NCBI RefSeq assembly: GCF_004099695.1
Contig: NZ_SCHL01000007.1
Span: 62,001-126,000 of the forward strand
Direction of reading: 5' to 3'
DNA from: Methanosarcina sp. MSH10X1
GTDB lineage: Archaea; Halobacteriota; Methanosarcinia; Methanosarcinales; Methanosarcinaceae
DNA: 64,000 bases
Made by a program: the position numbers and the translations under genes. How positions within the stretch are numbered: the stretch's first letter is position 1; each line of letters starts with the position of its first letter. Shown one piece after another: positions 1 to 9,236 of this stretch. Under the pieces are notes generated by a model. That model was not told where the DNA came from. It was given only the letters and a program-made list of their open reading frames with translations, and made no database searches.

Positions 1-135
1 CTTTTGTTCTTTACATGGGGTTTCTATATTCAGTTAATTTACTGGGAAAGGAGAAATCACATGAAAATTTATGTAAAACATGAAAATAGCCTCGAGAAGA
101 TGTATGCTGTTGGGGAAAAAGAGGGAGAACTATGA
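1..135 (+). CDS. C-terminal fragment of a GWCP-family membrane protein (cut by window edge)
   Basis: An open frame runs in from the left edge and stops with TGA at 133-135. Its sequence (FYIQLIYWERRNH near the start) matches the C-terminus of the next gene (FQLIYWEKKNH), so this is the end of a tandem paralog. Its stop overlaps the ATG of the next gene (ATGA), which implies co-transcription. The function is unknown; the family resembles DUF1673, from memory. Confidence 0.7.
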   Translation, partial: LLFFTWGFYIQLIYWERRNHMKIYVKHENSLEKMYAVGEKEGEL

Positions 136-725
136 GCCTTAAAGTCGAAACCATAAAAAGACTGATGAGCTGGTGCCCAAATGCAAAAGCACATGAGGCA
201 AGACAACCTATTAACTTTGAAAGTTTTGAATCTGGTATTTCGAGTAGATCAAGTGGAGATGACGAAAAACAGAAAAATCCTGGATGGTTTCGGAAAACAA
301 GTATCCGAACTTTTTTAATTACCACATTTTTTACACTCACATATCTCCCAATAATTAAGCAATTAGGTGTAAACCTGATTTTTCTACTTGCCGGATCTTT
401 AGTTTCTTTGTTTTTCATTATATTTGACTGGAATGCTCAAATGCAAAGATATGATATTCTGATAAAACAACCAGTAATCGATTATTCAGGTAAGAAAAAC
501 CTGTATTATATACTCGCATATACGTTCATGATTGTGATTTTCTACTTTAAAGGTCAAGAACTCGCTATGCAAGCAATATTTTCACTATTGGGAGGTTCTC
601 TGGTTGCTATGTGGCTTAGTTATTTCCAGCTAATATATTGGGAGAAAAAGAACCACAAAACTATTTATTATGGCAAAAAGCATGGGACCTGGAAATCTTC
701 GTATCTCATTATGGAGAAAAAATAA
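132..725 (+). CDS. DUF1673-like membrane protein
   Basis: This 197-residue protein has an N-terminal motif IKRLMSWCPNA at about residues 9-19, a charged linker, and then hydrophobic segments at about 58-100 and 125-165 that look like two membrane pairs. The GWCP-type N-terminus followed by membrane segments fits the DUF1673 family of Methanosarcina, recalled from memory. The start is supported by GAGGGAG at 121-127, four bases before the ATG. The gene overlaps the preceding paralog by four bases. No enzymatic motif is visible and the function is unknown. Confidence 0.75.
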   Translation: MSLKVETIKRLMSWCPNAKAHEARQPINFESFESGISSRSSGDDEKQKNPGWFRKTSIRTFLITTFFTLTYLPIIKQLGVNLIFLLAGSLVSLFFIIFDWNAQMQRYDILIKQPVIDYSGKKNLYYILAYTFMIVIFYFKGQELAMQAIFSLLGGSLVAMWLSYFQLIYWEKKNHKTIYYGKKHGTWKSSYLIMEKK

Positions 726-862
726 ATGCCTACTAAAGCTGCTACTTTTGAACAAATCAAAAGTTCATGTGTTGGTGCCCAGCCTGTAAGAAAATGGTAC
801 GATATAAGTTGGACTCTTACTACTCATAATTAGACGAAATCTCGGCTGCCGAGATAAAATCA
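726..862 (+). pseudogene. Decayed N-terminal remnant of a DUF1673-like gene
   Basis: An ATG directly abuts the TAA of the previous gene. The frame from it reads FEQIK and then ends at a TAG at 831-833. In a shifted frame the same DNA reads CWCPACKK, the family N-terminal motif. One indel between the two halves explains both readings, so this is a broken copy between two intact paralogs. Confidence 0.5.
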
Positions 863-893
863 CTCATTGTAAGGCATTGTGAGGGTGCATGAA

Positions 894-1643
894 ATGGTTT
901 TTGAGGAACACTTCAAAAAGCTGTTGGGCTGGTGCCCAATGAAAGGTTATCTTAAGAAAGATGGGCAGGAAGGCTGCTTCCCTGAATTTAAATTAGAAAA
1001 TAGGAATATTCAGTTAGTACCATCATCCCTGGGTCTGCACGAAAGTGGAATTCTTAAGGTGAGGGCTAGTCTCTTTGACGGGAGATGGATATTATGGATA
1101 TTAATAATCACTTTTTTCACAATAATAGTCTCATTATTTTTCTGGACATATAGTCCTGAAGGCTCTTATTTAGTCATTTTTTCAGGCCTTATTATGTTCC
1201 TTATGCCTCTCATGATATTTCTTAACCATCCAAATACTGCTTCAGTAATGCCCGGAAAAATCATGATTAAGAAACCTATGCGTAAGTTAGTTGTGATCAA
1301 AAAAGAGGAGATTAAACAAATCTCAGTAAAAAGGATAGGGAATCGTTTCGGTTGCTGGCTGATACGCCTAGTTTGCGTAATCTGGATACCATTTTACTTT
1401 AAAAAAGAGATAATGACAACTTTGTACGATCTGAAAATGTCATTTCCAGACTACATCGAACTCAGTCAATTTCTGAGACAGCTTGCATTACTAACAATGT
1501 TCTTTATAATGTTTTACAACAACGAACTCATGGCGCCTTATCAGCAGGCTCTTGAAGTAACCACAAACTCAAACCTGAGAATCTGGTTGTATACCGAAGA
1601 ACCTGAAAAACTTACCACGATCCTCAGAAACGAGAGTGAATAA
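894..1643 (+). CDS. DUF1673-like membrane protein
   Basis: This protein of about 249 residues begins FEEHFKKLLGWCP, the same N-terminal signature as the gene at 132. Hydrophobic stretches lie at about residues 65-110, 155-175 and 195-215. A GTG at 879 could extend it, but the ATG at 894 is preceded by GAGGGTG (881-887) at six bases and puts the GWCP motif at the usual distance from the N-terminus. It is the third member of the tandem cluster. The function is unknown. Confidence 0.7.
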   Translation: MVFEEHFKKLLGWCPMKGYLKKDGQEGCFPEFKLENRNIQLVPSSLGLHESGILKVRASLFDGRWILWILIITFFTIIVSLFFWTYSPEGSYLVIFSGLIMFLMPLMIFLNHPNTASVMPGKIMIKKPMRKLVVIKKEEIKQISVKRIGNRFGCWLIRLVCVIWIPFYFKKEIMTTLYDLKMSFPDYIELSQFLRQLALLTMFFIMFYNNELMAPYQQALEVTTNSNLRIWLYTEEPEKLTTILRNESE

Positions 1644-1716
1644 GAAAAGAGATAGAAAGGGAAAAGAAATTGTAATTCTCTGGAGACTTAATTATCTGGA
1701 AAATACAATTAAACTC

Positions 1717-2190
1717 TTATTTCAAACTTTTAATAAGCTCCTGCCAGCGTTTTTCTTCAATAAGCTTCTGGGCATTTAGCATCCTTTTAAACTCATCAAC
1801 ACTCTTCTCGCCGCCCTTTCCTTCAAGCCTGTCCTTTAATTCCATTGCAGCTCTTAAAAGCCCGGTAGCTTCTTCGTATAAAGCCTCAGCCTCAGTCGTT
1901 GTAAGTTCTTCGGTTTCCAGCAGTTCCTCATCTGCTTCTGCCTTTGCTTTGAGTTTCGGAATAAGAGCCCTTACTTTGGCAACTTCATTCGGATCAGCGA
2001 ATCCTCTTTCTTCAAGTTCCCGGACCAGCTCTCCTAATTTATACCCCTCTCCGTCTATCTCTATGTTCTCAGGGATCTTCTTCCCTGCCCAGGCAAAATC
2101 GCTTCTGAGACTCCAGAGCAGTTTATTCCGTTCCTGAGTACTGATGTATTCTGTGTCTGCTTCTTTTGTATTTTTCTCGTCCGGCAGCAT
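1717..2190 (-). CDS. DUF5788-like protein
   Basis: This 157-residue soluble protein is rich in Glu and Lys and probably helical. It shares a clear pattern with the gene at 3984-4460: an ER-LL-L opening, a W(A/V)G-IP segment, a TxxEAxxLYxETxGLLRA segment and a C-terminal helix ending in LIKSLK. I place both in DUF5788 from memory. The two paralogs flank pyrBI on the same strand, which hints at joint regulation but not at a biochemical role. No catalytic motif is visible. Confidence 0.7.
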   Translation of the reverse strand: MLPDEKNTKEADTEYISTQERNKLLWSLRSDFAWAGKKIPENIEIDGEGYKLGELVRELEERGFADPNEVAKVRALIPKLKAKAEADEELLETEELTTTEAEALYEEATGLLRAAMELKDRLEGKGGEKSVDEFKRMLNAQKLIEEKRWQELIKSLK

Positions 2191-2488
2191 GAATTCTTTC
2201 CCCGATTCAGGCGTACTTAATTATTTCTCTGCCCCAATTCATATCTCTTTCTATACATGCCTGAAGAAACTGCCTGAGCACACATTTAAAGAACCTGGCG
2301 CATTGACTGTACTATAACTGGCAATACTAATATTCGAAAAGCTTTATGCAATAACCATGATGCAATAACATATAAAAAGATGCAAAAGGTTGCCGCTTGT
2401 TGTATGAGATAACGAATACAATCAGAGGAGCAAGCAGGTGGATAAAAATCTACAGCCTGAATATGATGTAAAAGGCAAGCAGTGATAT

Positions 2489-2959
2489 TCACAGCAAATT
2501 TTCGGCTATATTTTCCGAGATCAAATGTTCACAGTACAGGCAGTGCAGAGTCACCCCTTCTTCTTCGGACTGGATCACGGAAAATTTGGATTTTATGGGT
2601 TCATTGCTATTGGAAATACAGTTTGAATTGGTGCAGCGCACAACGCCTTCAACGTAGGAAGGAAGTACAACATTATTCTTCTGGACTACTTCAAAATCCC
2701 TTATAATATTGATGGTTGCCTTCGGAGAGATCAGAGCAATTCTGTTAAGCTCTTCAACACTGAGTTCTTTCCCCTCGATTTTCACAACATCTTTTTTGCC
2801 TCTGGCACCAGGCGCATTCATAACAAAACTGATAGTAGCTCGGAAGTCGCTGGAAATTCCAAGTATGCGCAGAACATTCAAGGCCTGCCCTGACTTTATA
2901 TGGTCAATTACTGTTCCTTTTTCAATTGCCTCGACTTTGAGGTTTCGTTTTTCCTTCAT
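2489..2959 (-). CDS. pyrI: Aspartate carbamoyltransferase regulatory subunit
   Basis: This 156-residue protein is the allosteric, zinc-binding subunit of aspartate transcarbamoylase, which commits carbamoyl phosphate to pyrimidine synthesis in the cytoplasm. The N-terminal nucleotide-binding half carries GTVIDHIKSGQA. The C-terminal half carries the zinc cysteines as CTNSNC and, about 30 residues later, CLYC, the pattern that holds the catalytic chain. Its start overlaps the pyrB stop by four bases (2956-2959), so the two subunits are translationally coupled. Length is normal. Confidence 0.97.
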   Translation of the reverse strand: MKEKRNLKVEAIEKGTVIDHIKSGQALNVLRILGISSDFRATISFVMNAPGARGKKDVVKIEGKELSVEELNRIALISPKATINIIRDFEVVQKNNVVLPSYVEGVVRCTNSNCISNSNEPIKSKFSVIQSEEEGVTLHCLYCEHLISENIAENLL

Positions 2960-3882
2960 TCAATCACCCCAATGGCAAGAGCAAGAAGTGCCATCCGCGT
3001 TGGAATCCCATAAAAAGCCTGCTCGAAATAGCTAGCATATTGTGTTGAATCTACTTCAGGGGAAATTTCGTTGACTCTCGGTAGAGGATGAAGAATTTTG
3101 AGGTTTGGATCAGCACTTCTCAGCAGGTCACCCGTAACCTTCAACCTGTTTTTAACCTTTTCATACTCCTCAGGATCAGGGAAACGTTCCCTTTGAACCC
3201 TTGTCATATAGAGAACCTCAACGTCTCCAATTGTTTTCTCAAGAGAGTCAGTCTCTTTTATACTGAGACCTCTCTTTTGAAGATCCCTGACAATCTCCAG
3301 AGGCATCCTCAGTTCAGGAGGCGAAACGAAAGTCATTTCAGCACCGTAAAGGGATAGAGCATAGCAGAGGGAATGGACTGTTCTTCCATACTTCAGGTCT
3401 CCTGCCAGAGCAATCTTCAGTCCCTCGAGATGGCTCTCCCTGCGAATAGTGTAAAGGTCAAGGAACGTCTGTGTAGGATGGTTGACAGATCCGTCTCCAC
3501 CGTTGATTATAGGGACACCTGCAAATTCGGCAGCCATTCGTGCCGATCCGTCAAGAGGATGGCGCAATACTATAAGGTCTGCATAGTTGCTAATGACACG
3601 GATAGTATCGGCAAGATTTTCTCCTTTCATTACTGAACTTGCCTCCACGGAACCCAGGTTAAGAATCTTCCCTCCAAGTCTCTGCACAGCAGCCTCAAAA
3701 GACAGCCTTGTCCTAGTACTTGGTTCAAAAAAAAGAAGTGCTATAATTTTTCCATCCAGCAGCTTGGATCTCTCTTCGCCTCTGGCTACAGGCTCAAGCT
3801 TTTCCGCGGTATCCAGAACATAATCGATTTCTTCCCGCGAGAAATCTTTCATTGAGATGACGTGTCTGTTCTTAAATGACAT
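2956..3882 (-). CDS. pyrB: Aspartate carbamoyltransferase catalytic subunit
   Basis: This 308-residue enzyme condenses carbamoyl phosphate with L-aspartate to N-carbamoyl-aspartate. The carbamoyl-phosphate loop EPSTRTR lies at residues 53-59, with later motifs HPTQTFLD, DLKYGRTVHS and HPLPR for aspartate and phosphate binding. Length is typical. It is the first gene of a pyrB-pyrI unit on the minus strand, about 100 bases after a DUF5788-like gene. An 8-bp inverted repeat lies in that gap. Confidence 0.98.
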   Translation of the reverse strand: MSFKNRHVISMKDFSREEIDYVLDTAEKLEPVARGEERSKLLDGKIIALLFFEPSTRTRLSFEAAVQRLGGKILNLGSVEASSVMKGENLADTIRVISNYADLIVLRHPLDGSARMAAEFAGVPIINGGDGSVNHPTQTFLDLYTIRRESHLEGLKIALAGDLKYGRTVHSLCYALSLYGAEMTFVSPPELRMPLEIVRDLQKRGLSIKETDSLEKTIGDVEVLYMTRVQRERFPDPEEYEKVKNRLKVTGDLLRSADPNLKILHPLPRVNEISPEVDSTQYASYFEQAFYGIPTRMALLALAIGVIE

Positions 3883-3945
3883 CCTGTTTTCATAAAATGA
3901 TTACCAGAGATATAACCTTTGCTACAGAAACTTCTAAGAGTACTG

Positions 3946-3984
3946 AAATGATAAATCTTACCTTCCCTCTCGGCTCTATCATTT
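3946..3984 (-). terminator. Hairpin between the DUF5788-like gene and pyrB
   Basis: AAATGATA at 3946-3953 and TATCATTT at 3977-3984 are perfect 8-bp inverted repeats around a 23-base purine-rich loop. The structure begins at the stop codon of the upstream gene and lies about 60 bases before pyrB. It could end the first gene or form part of a pyrB leader; there is no clear T-run. Confidence 0.3.
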
Positions 3985-4460
3985 TATTTTGACACCTTTT
4001 TGAGAAACTCAAGCCAGAGCTTTGCATCTTTAATTCTCTGATTAATAAACTTTTCCTGAAAACGTCGTGTATTCTCTTTAAGAGCTCCACTCTCGATTTC
4101 CTTAAGATCTGTTATTGCACGCAATAAACCCGCAGTTTCGTGATAGAGATTTCTTGCTTCTTCCGAAGTAAGGGGCTTTTCTTCCAGTTCCTTTTCATCC
4201 TTCTTTTCCTTTGCTGAGAGAATTTCGATACATTTATCTATCCTTAATTTTTCAGCGGGACTGAGTTCATCTTTTTGAATCAGTTCCCACACGTAGTTAT
4301 GCAGAGGGTAGGTCTCTCCCTCAAACTCCACATAATCCGGAATGTGCTGGCCCACCCAGAAGAGGCGACAATGTAGAGCCGAAAGTAGCTCTTTGCGTTC
4401 CTTATCATTTATACGTTTTTCTGGGATTGTTTTCTCGTCTGTTTTGTGATTTTCATCCAC
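3984..4460 (-). CDS. DUF5788-like protein
   Basis: This 158-residue helical, charged protein is a paralog of the one at 1717-2190. Shared segments include ER(K/N)(E/K)LL, VGQHIPDYVEFEGE (the W-G-IP region) and SEEARNLYHETAGLLRA. It lies directly upstream of pyrB on the same strand. Nothing in the sequence suggests an enzyme. A regulatory or scaffolding role near pyrimidine synthesis is possible but rests only on position. Confidence 0.7.
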   Translation of the reverse strand: MDENHKTDEKTIPEKRINDKERKELLSALHCRLFWVGQHIPDYVEFEGETYPLHNYVWELIQKDELSPAEKLRIDKCIEILSAKEKKDEKELEEKPLTSEEARNLYHETAGLLRAITDLKEIESGALKENTRRFQEKFINQRIKDAKLWLEFLKKVSK

Positions 4461-4833
4461 TATTTATCCCCCAGATATTGTATATGCATCAAATTTCATA
4501 TAATGACTATCTTTACTAATTCTTTTCTTTAAATCTCAGATATAGATAACAGCAATAACATAAAAACAGTCACAAATAAAAAGAAATATAGGTAATGAAA
4601 AACTCACACATAAAAATAAAATGATCAGAATCAAATTAGAAGAATAAAATCAAGAGAATGACATCAAGAGAATAGAATTAAGAAATCAAACTAAAGAAAT
4701 CAAATAGATATAAAAACTGTAAATTTAACAGAGTAAACCTGGAGTAAAACCCAGAAATAAAAGCATAGATGATAGCTGATATAGAAATGCTTAAAAATCC
4801 TAATTTCTTCAATTTCCCTTTTGAGGTGATACC
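4461..4833. other. Divergent intergenic region
   Basis: This AT-rich stretch separates the minus-strand DUF5788-like gene from hps-rraA. Simple A-rich repeats of the type AGAAATCAAA occur at about 4590-4710. A TATA-like CTTAAAAAT at about 4790-4798 and the ribosome binding site GAGGTGAT at 4823-4830 serve the rightward gene. I see no gene here. Confidence 0.5.
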
Positions 4834-6114
4834 ATAACTCCCATAATTCAGGTTGCACTTGATCTTCTGGAACTGGACCGCTCGGTAGAGATTGCAAAAG
4901 AAGCAATAGCAGGAGGTGCGGACTGGATCGAAATCGGAACCCCCCTGATCAAAAGTGAAGGAATGGATGCAATCCGTACCATGAGAAAAGCTTACCCAGA
5001 TAGGACAATTCTGGCAGATATGAAAACCGTGGATACGGGAGCAATGGAGGTCGAGATGGCAGCAAAAGCTGGCGCCGATGTCGTAATTGTCCTTGGAACC
5101 GCAGATGATTCTACATTACTTGATGCGCTCCGTTCTGCCCACAAATACGGAGTCAGGCTGATGGCAGACCTTATTTCGGCTCCTGATCCTGTAAAAAGAG
5201 CGGTCGAACTTGAAGCTCTGGGCGTTGATTATGTGAACGTACACATAGGAATAGACCAGCAGATGATAGGGAAAGATCCTATATTGCTTTTGAGAGAAAT
5301 TTCGCAGAGAATCAGTATGCAGCTTGCAGTCGCCGGAGGGCTTGATGCAAGCAGTGCAGTCCAGGCTGTCAAAGCAGGAGCCAGAATTGTAATTGTCGGA
5401 GGAAACATAACCCGTTCTGACAACGTAACTGAAGCCGCCAGAAAAATCCGGCAGAGCGTAGACTCCCCGGATGCTGTGGAAATCCGCAATGTCGGAACTG
5501 TAGACCAGGAGATCAGGGCAATCTTAAAGGAAGTATCCACCTCAAACATTTCCGATGCCATGCACAGAAAGGGAGCAATGAAAGGCATTCGCCCTCTGGT
5601 AAGAGGGAAAATGGTAGGGACCGCAGTTACCGTGCAGGCTTTTCCAGGAGACTGGGCAAAAACCGTGGAAGCAATTGATATTGCAAAAGAAGGGGACGTA
5701 ATTGTTATTTATAATGAAAGTAAGGATATCGCCTGCTGGGGAGGACTTGCAACCCTGAGTGCTTTAAACAAAGGAATTGCGGGAGTAGTTATTGAGGGTG
5801 CTGCAAGGGATATTGACGAAATCGAAAAGATGGGACTTCCGATTTATACTAGCAATGCTGTTCCTAATGCCGGCGATCCCAAAGGTTTCGGAGAAATAAA
5901 TGCTGAAATAACCTGTGGTGGGCAGACTGTCAAGCCAGGCGACTATATAATAGGCGATGAAAGCGGAGTTGTAGTTATCCCCTCGGAAAGAGCTTACGAG
6001 CTGGCAAGAAGAGCAAAAGAAGTCAACAAAACTGAGAAAAGGCTCTTCGATGAAATTAAGAGAGGTGGGACCCTATCTGAGATAATGGAACTCAAGAAGT
6101 GGGAAAAACATTGA
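4834..6114 (+). CDS. hps: Bifunctional 3-hexulose-6-phosphate synthase / RraA-like protein, apparent ATA start
   Basis: The first half (about residues 1-210) is an OMP-decarboxylase-like barrel of 3-hexulose-6-phosphate synthase, with VALDLL at the start, then [12 protein letters not shown] and [10 protein letters not shown]. It interconverts ribulose 5-phosphate plus formaldehyde and hexulose 6-phosphate and can feed pentose synthesis. The second half is an RraA/dimethylmenaquinone-methyltransferase-like fold ([24 protein letters not shown]). The first in-frame ATG (4963) would cut off the first strand and helix of the barrel. Homology continues upstream to [10 protein letters not shown], and the only codon correctly placed after the strong GAGGTGAT (4823-4830) is ATA at 4834. 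There is no ATG, GTG or TTG between the upstream stop at 4822 and 4963. A length of 426 residues fits the fusion family. Confidence 0.9.
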   Translation: MTPIIQVALDLLELDRSVEIAKEAIAGGADWIEIGTPLIKSEGMDAIRTMRKAYPDRTILADMKTVDTGAMEVEMAAKAGADVVIVLGTADDSTLLDALRSAHKYGVRLMADLISAPDPVKRAVELEALGVDYVNVHIGIDQQMIGKDPILLLREISQRISMQLAVAGGLDASSAVQAVKAGARIVIVGGNITRSDNVTEAARKIRQSVDSPDAVEIRNVGTVDQEIRAILKEVSTSNISDAMHRKGAMKGIRPLVRGKMVGTAVTVQAFPGDWAKTVEAIDIAKEGDVIVIYNESKDIACWGGLATLSALNKGIAGVVIEGAARDIDEIEKMGLPIYTSNAVPNAGDPKGFGEINAEITCGGQTVKPGDYIIGDESGVVVIPSERAYELARRAKEVNKTEKRLFDEIKRGGTLSEIMELKKWEKH

Positions 6115-6239
6115 ATGGCCTCATTTCTCGGATTCGGGCTAAGAAAGAAGATAAAAAGAGAATGAGATAAAAAGAGTGAAGTAAAAAACCAGAAAAACAT
6201 AAAATCGAAGAAAAATAGTGGAATTCGCAGGAAGGGGTT

Positions 6240-8903
6240 TTACTTACCGCCTTCAGACCGGGAAAAGCAGACTCTGGACAGAAGTAAAGCCCTGATAAAT
6301 TTTATTTCTTCTTCCTGGCAGTTCTCGTCTAACGTGGCCCGAAGCAAAGAGTCAAGTTCAATTTCAAGGGTTTTGAGTGCATTATTCACCTGTTGCTGCC
6401 TATCCGGGGGCAGGACTCCTCCAATACCCCTGACATTTCCGGAAAGCGCGAGCTGTTCAAGTTGCCTGAAGACAGCCCTTGTCTTCATGCCCTGGATTTC
6501 AGCAATCTCGTCAACCCCTAATCCCTTCTTAAAAAGATAAAGAGTTCTTTCCAGCGAATTTTTTTCATCGGGATCGGATTCAACAGATGCTGTTTTGATC
6601 GCATCTACAGTTCCTGATTCAGGCGGAATTCCTGATGAATTTATTTCTCCGGAGCCACCTGCCGAAGAATCTCTTCCTGACCAGTCCTGGATACTCGTGT
6701 CCAGATACCTTGCCCTTTTCGCCGGAAAATTGAAAGCTTCCAAACTCTTCATATTGTCAGAATCCAGGTCCAGTATGCTAACGCCTGGAATTTCAATTTC
6801 ATCTCCGCAGTTCTCATCGCTCTGAGTGATTTCTTCTGAGGCAATTACCACTTTTTCAGGACTTCTACAGGCAATTTCCGAATTTTCTGGTTTTCCGGCA
6901 GGTATCAAGTTGTAGTCCCTGCAATAGTTTTCAATTTCTTTGAGAAAAATATCCCCATATTTTCTCAGTTTATGCTCTCCAACTCCTGTAATGGAATGAA
7001 ACTCTTCAGAGCTGCGTGGAAATTTTGTAGCCATTTCCTTAAGGGTGGTATCAGAAAAAATGATGTAAGGAGGAAGATTTTTCTTTAGAGCTATTTCCTT
7101 TCTCAGAGCTTTTAACCTCTCAAAAAGAATGGGATCAGGTTCCTTTCCGCATTTTACGGTTTTTCTGGTTTCTGTATTTTTTAGAATGTCAGCCGCAACT
7201 GAGAATTTTTCTGAAAATGCTCCTTCTGAAGCTCCTTCTACAGGTAAACACAGATCATCTGCTCTTCTATCATTTATACCGGCAATTATTGAAGGCTTCA
7301 AGTTTCCTTCAGCTTCAGGTGCAAATCCTTCAGGGCAGACAAGCTCTACCAGTTCCGTTCCCGCCAATATCTTTCTGCTCATGGCGTTCAACTTCAAAAC
7401 AGGATACTGTGCTCCACTCACGTTCAGAAGTCCGGTATTTATCATTTCGGAAGCTAAGGATCTCCATTGTTCCTTGGTAAATTCCCGGCCAGTGCCATGA
7501 CTTTTTAACTTTTCGTGGCGGTTTTGACGGATTTTTTTATTTTTTGAGCCGGTGAGCACATCAATAACATAGTTAGTGCCAAAGCGCTGGTTCAGTTCCT
7601 GGACGCAGGATACCAATTTCTTTGCAGCTTCAGTCCCGTCGAAAGTACCTTTCGGAGTAAGGCAGCAGTCACAGTTACCGCAGGGCTCCGAAAGTTCCTC
7701 ACCAAAGTATTCCATCAAGGTCTGGCGCCTGCATTTATTTCCCTCACAATAAGCTACCATTTGCCTTAACTGCACAAGAGAAACGTCTTTCTCCTTTTCA
7801 TTTGTCTTCTGTGAAATGAAATACTCAATTTTGAAACGGTCTCCCCTGCTGAAAAATAGAATGCATTCGCAGGGGCTGCCATCCCTTCCCCCTCTGCCGG
7901 TCTCCTGATAGTAGCTCTCAAGATTCCTGGGAAGGTCATAGTGTATTACGAAGCGTACATTGGATTTATCAATCCCCATCCCAAAAGCAATAGTAGCTAC
8001 TATGATATCCACGTCATCTTTGATGAACATTTCCTGGTTTCGGGCTCTGTCAGCATCCGAAAGGCCCGCATGGTATGGAAGAGCCCTGAAACCCGCAAGA
8101 TTCAGTTTTTTTGTCAGGGCTTCAACACTGTTTCTGCTCTGGCAGTAGATAATTCCAGCTTCACCTCTATGCCTGCGCAGGTGGTCTGTGATTTCGGAAA
8201 AAGTCTCCTTCTTTGGCCTGACCTCATAATAAAGGTTTTTTCGGTCAAAACTGGCTACATACGGACCTTTTTCCGGGGCAATATTAAGGTTGAGTTGCGT
8301 TACGATATCTTCCCGAACTCTTTCTGTGGCTGTTGCCGTAAGCGCGATAACTGGAATATCAGGGAAGCCGGTCTTCGGATCCCTCAAAATTTTCAATTTC
8401 CTGTATTCAGGGCGGAAGTCGTGTCCCCACTCGGAGATGCAGTGAGCTTCGTCAATTGCAAAGAGGCTAACCTTCCCTTTCTTTAAAAAGGCAAAAGTTC
8501 CTGGCATCATTAGCCTTTCGGGAGCAATGTAAAGAATTTTCAATCTGTTTTCGAGAAAAGCTGTTTTCACATCCCGGATTTCTCTGGCACTCTGGGTACT
8601 GTTCATGCAGGCTGCAGCAATCCCATTTGCTTCAAGCCCATCAACCTGGTCTTTCATCAGGGAAATCAACGGAGAAACAACAATCGTAACCCCTTTCATA
8701 AGAAGAGCAGGTAGCTGATAGCATATCGACTTGCCCCCGCCAGTAGGCATGAGTACGAAAGCATCTTTCCTTTCCAGAACATCCCTGATAATCTCTTCCT
8801 GTAGAGGGCGAAAAGAAGTATATCCGAAATACTGATGCAGGGCTGAATACATTCTTGCAGACAGAGAAGGCACGGGCTCAAGCTCGCGTTTACTCGCCCT
8901 CAA
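6240..8903 (-). CDS. recQ: RecQ-family ATP-dependent DNA helicase with extended C-terminus
   Basis: This 887-residue 3'-5' DNA helicase acts in recombination and fork repair. It has Walker A TGGGKS at about 54-59, DEAH at 151-154, the motif III region ALTATATERV, and motif VI QETGRGGRDG. A RecQ zinc-binding segment follows with four cysteines (CEGNKC, CGNCDCC), then an HRDC domain (SITGVGEHKLRKYG). The last 200 residues hold an acidic linker and a helix-turn-helix-like region (LGVDEIAEIQGMKTRAVFRQL) near 790-815. The start is uncertain: the longest frame opens with TTG at 8903 without a clear ribosome binding site, and ATG at 8852 (MYSALHQYFGYTSFRP) begins where the family usually begins. It converges with hps-rraA. 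Confidence 0.93.
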   Translation of the reverse strand: MRASKRELEPVPSLSARMYSALHQYFGYTSFRPLQEEIIRDVLERKDAFVLMPTGGGKSICYQLPALLMKGVTIVVSPLISLMKDQVDGLEANGIAAACMNSTQSAREIRDVKTAFLENRLKILYIAPERLMMPGTFAFLKKGKVSLFAIDEAHCISEWGHDFRPEYRKLKILRDPKTGFPDIPVIALTATATERVREDIVTQLNLNIAPEKGPYVASFDRKNLYYEVRPKKETFSEITDHLRRHRGEAGIIYCQSRNSVEALTKKLNLAGFRALPYHAGLSDADRARNQEMFIKDDVDIIVATIAFGMGIDKSNVRFVIHYDLPRNLESYYQETGRGGRDGSPCECILFFSRGDRFKIEYFISQKTNEKEKDVSLVQLRQMVAYCEGNKCRRQTLMEYFGEELSEPCGNCDCCLTPKGTFDGTEAAKKLVSCVQELNQRFGTNYVIDVLTGSKNKKIRQNRHEKLKSHGTGREFTKEQWRSLASEMINTGLLNVSGAQYPVLKLNAMSRKILAGTELVELVCPEGFAPEAEGNLKPSIIAGINDRRADDLCLPVEGASEGAFSEKFSVAADILKNTETRKTVKCGKEPDPILFERLKALRKEIALKKNLPPYIIFSDTTLKEMATKFPRSSEEFHSITGVGEHKLRKYGDIFLKEIENYCRDYNLIPAGKPENSEIACRSPEKVVIASEEITQSDENCGDEIEIPGVSILDLDSDNMKSLEAFNFPAKRARYLDTSIQDWSGRDSSAGGSGEINSSGIPPESGTVDAIKTASVESDPDEKNSLERTLYLFKKGLGVDEIAEIQGMKTRAVFRQLEQLALSGNVRGIGGVLPPDRQQQVNNALKTLEIELDSLLRATLDENCQEEEIKFIRALLLSRVCFSRSEGGK

Positions 8904-9236
8904 GAAATCATATTCAGTGCTCGTTTTCGAATCCCCCTGACTGTAGAATTAATTCGTGCCAGAATATAAAGCCCGTAATCTCCGGGAAATCAGGTATAGC
9001 TATACGTTTATGCACAACCACACCCTTAATAAGTGATATTTTTATAATAGTCCCTTTCAATATTTATAATAGGCTATTCTCATGTCAGTGACAGGTCATT
9101 TCAGGCTTATAATAGATTTTTCTCAGATTATAATAATCAGGTACAATAATCAGATATAAGTATAAAATGCGCCTGATCCGGAATCCTGACGCTGTGATGT
9201 TTTAAGCTCATCATATTTAAGTTACAGGTGTGCGGG
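8904..9236. other. AT-rich promoter region
   Basis: Upstream of recQ and of a small rightward ORF. The motif TTATAATA recurs four times at about 9044, 9063, 9100 and 9117. A clear TATA box AAGTATAAAA lies at about 9158-9167, suited to the small ORF at 9237. No gene is visible within. Confidence 0.4.

Noticed and set aside
2286-2492. 68-residue ORF overlapping the end of pyrI
   Set aside because: It has no ribosome binding site and a mixed Cys/Leu-rich composition without a family; probably a chance frame downstream of pyrI.
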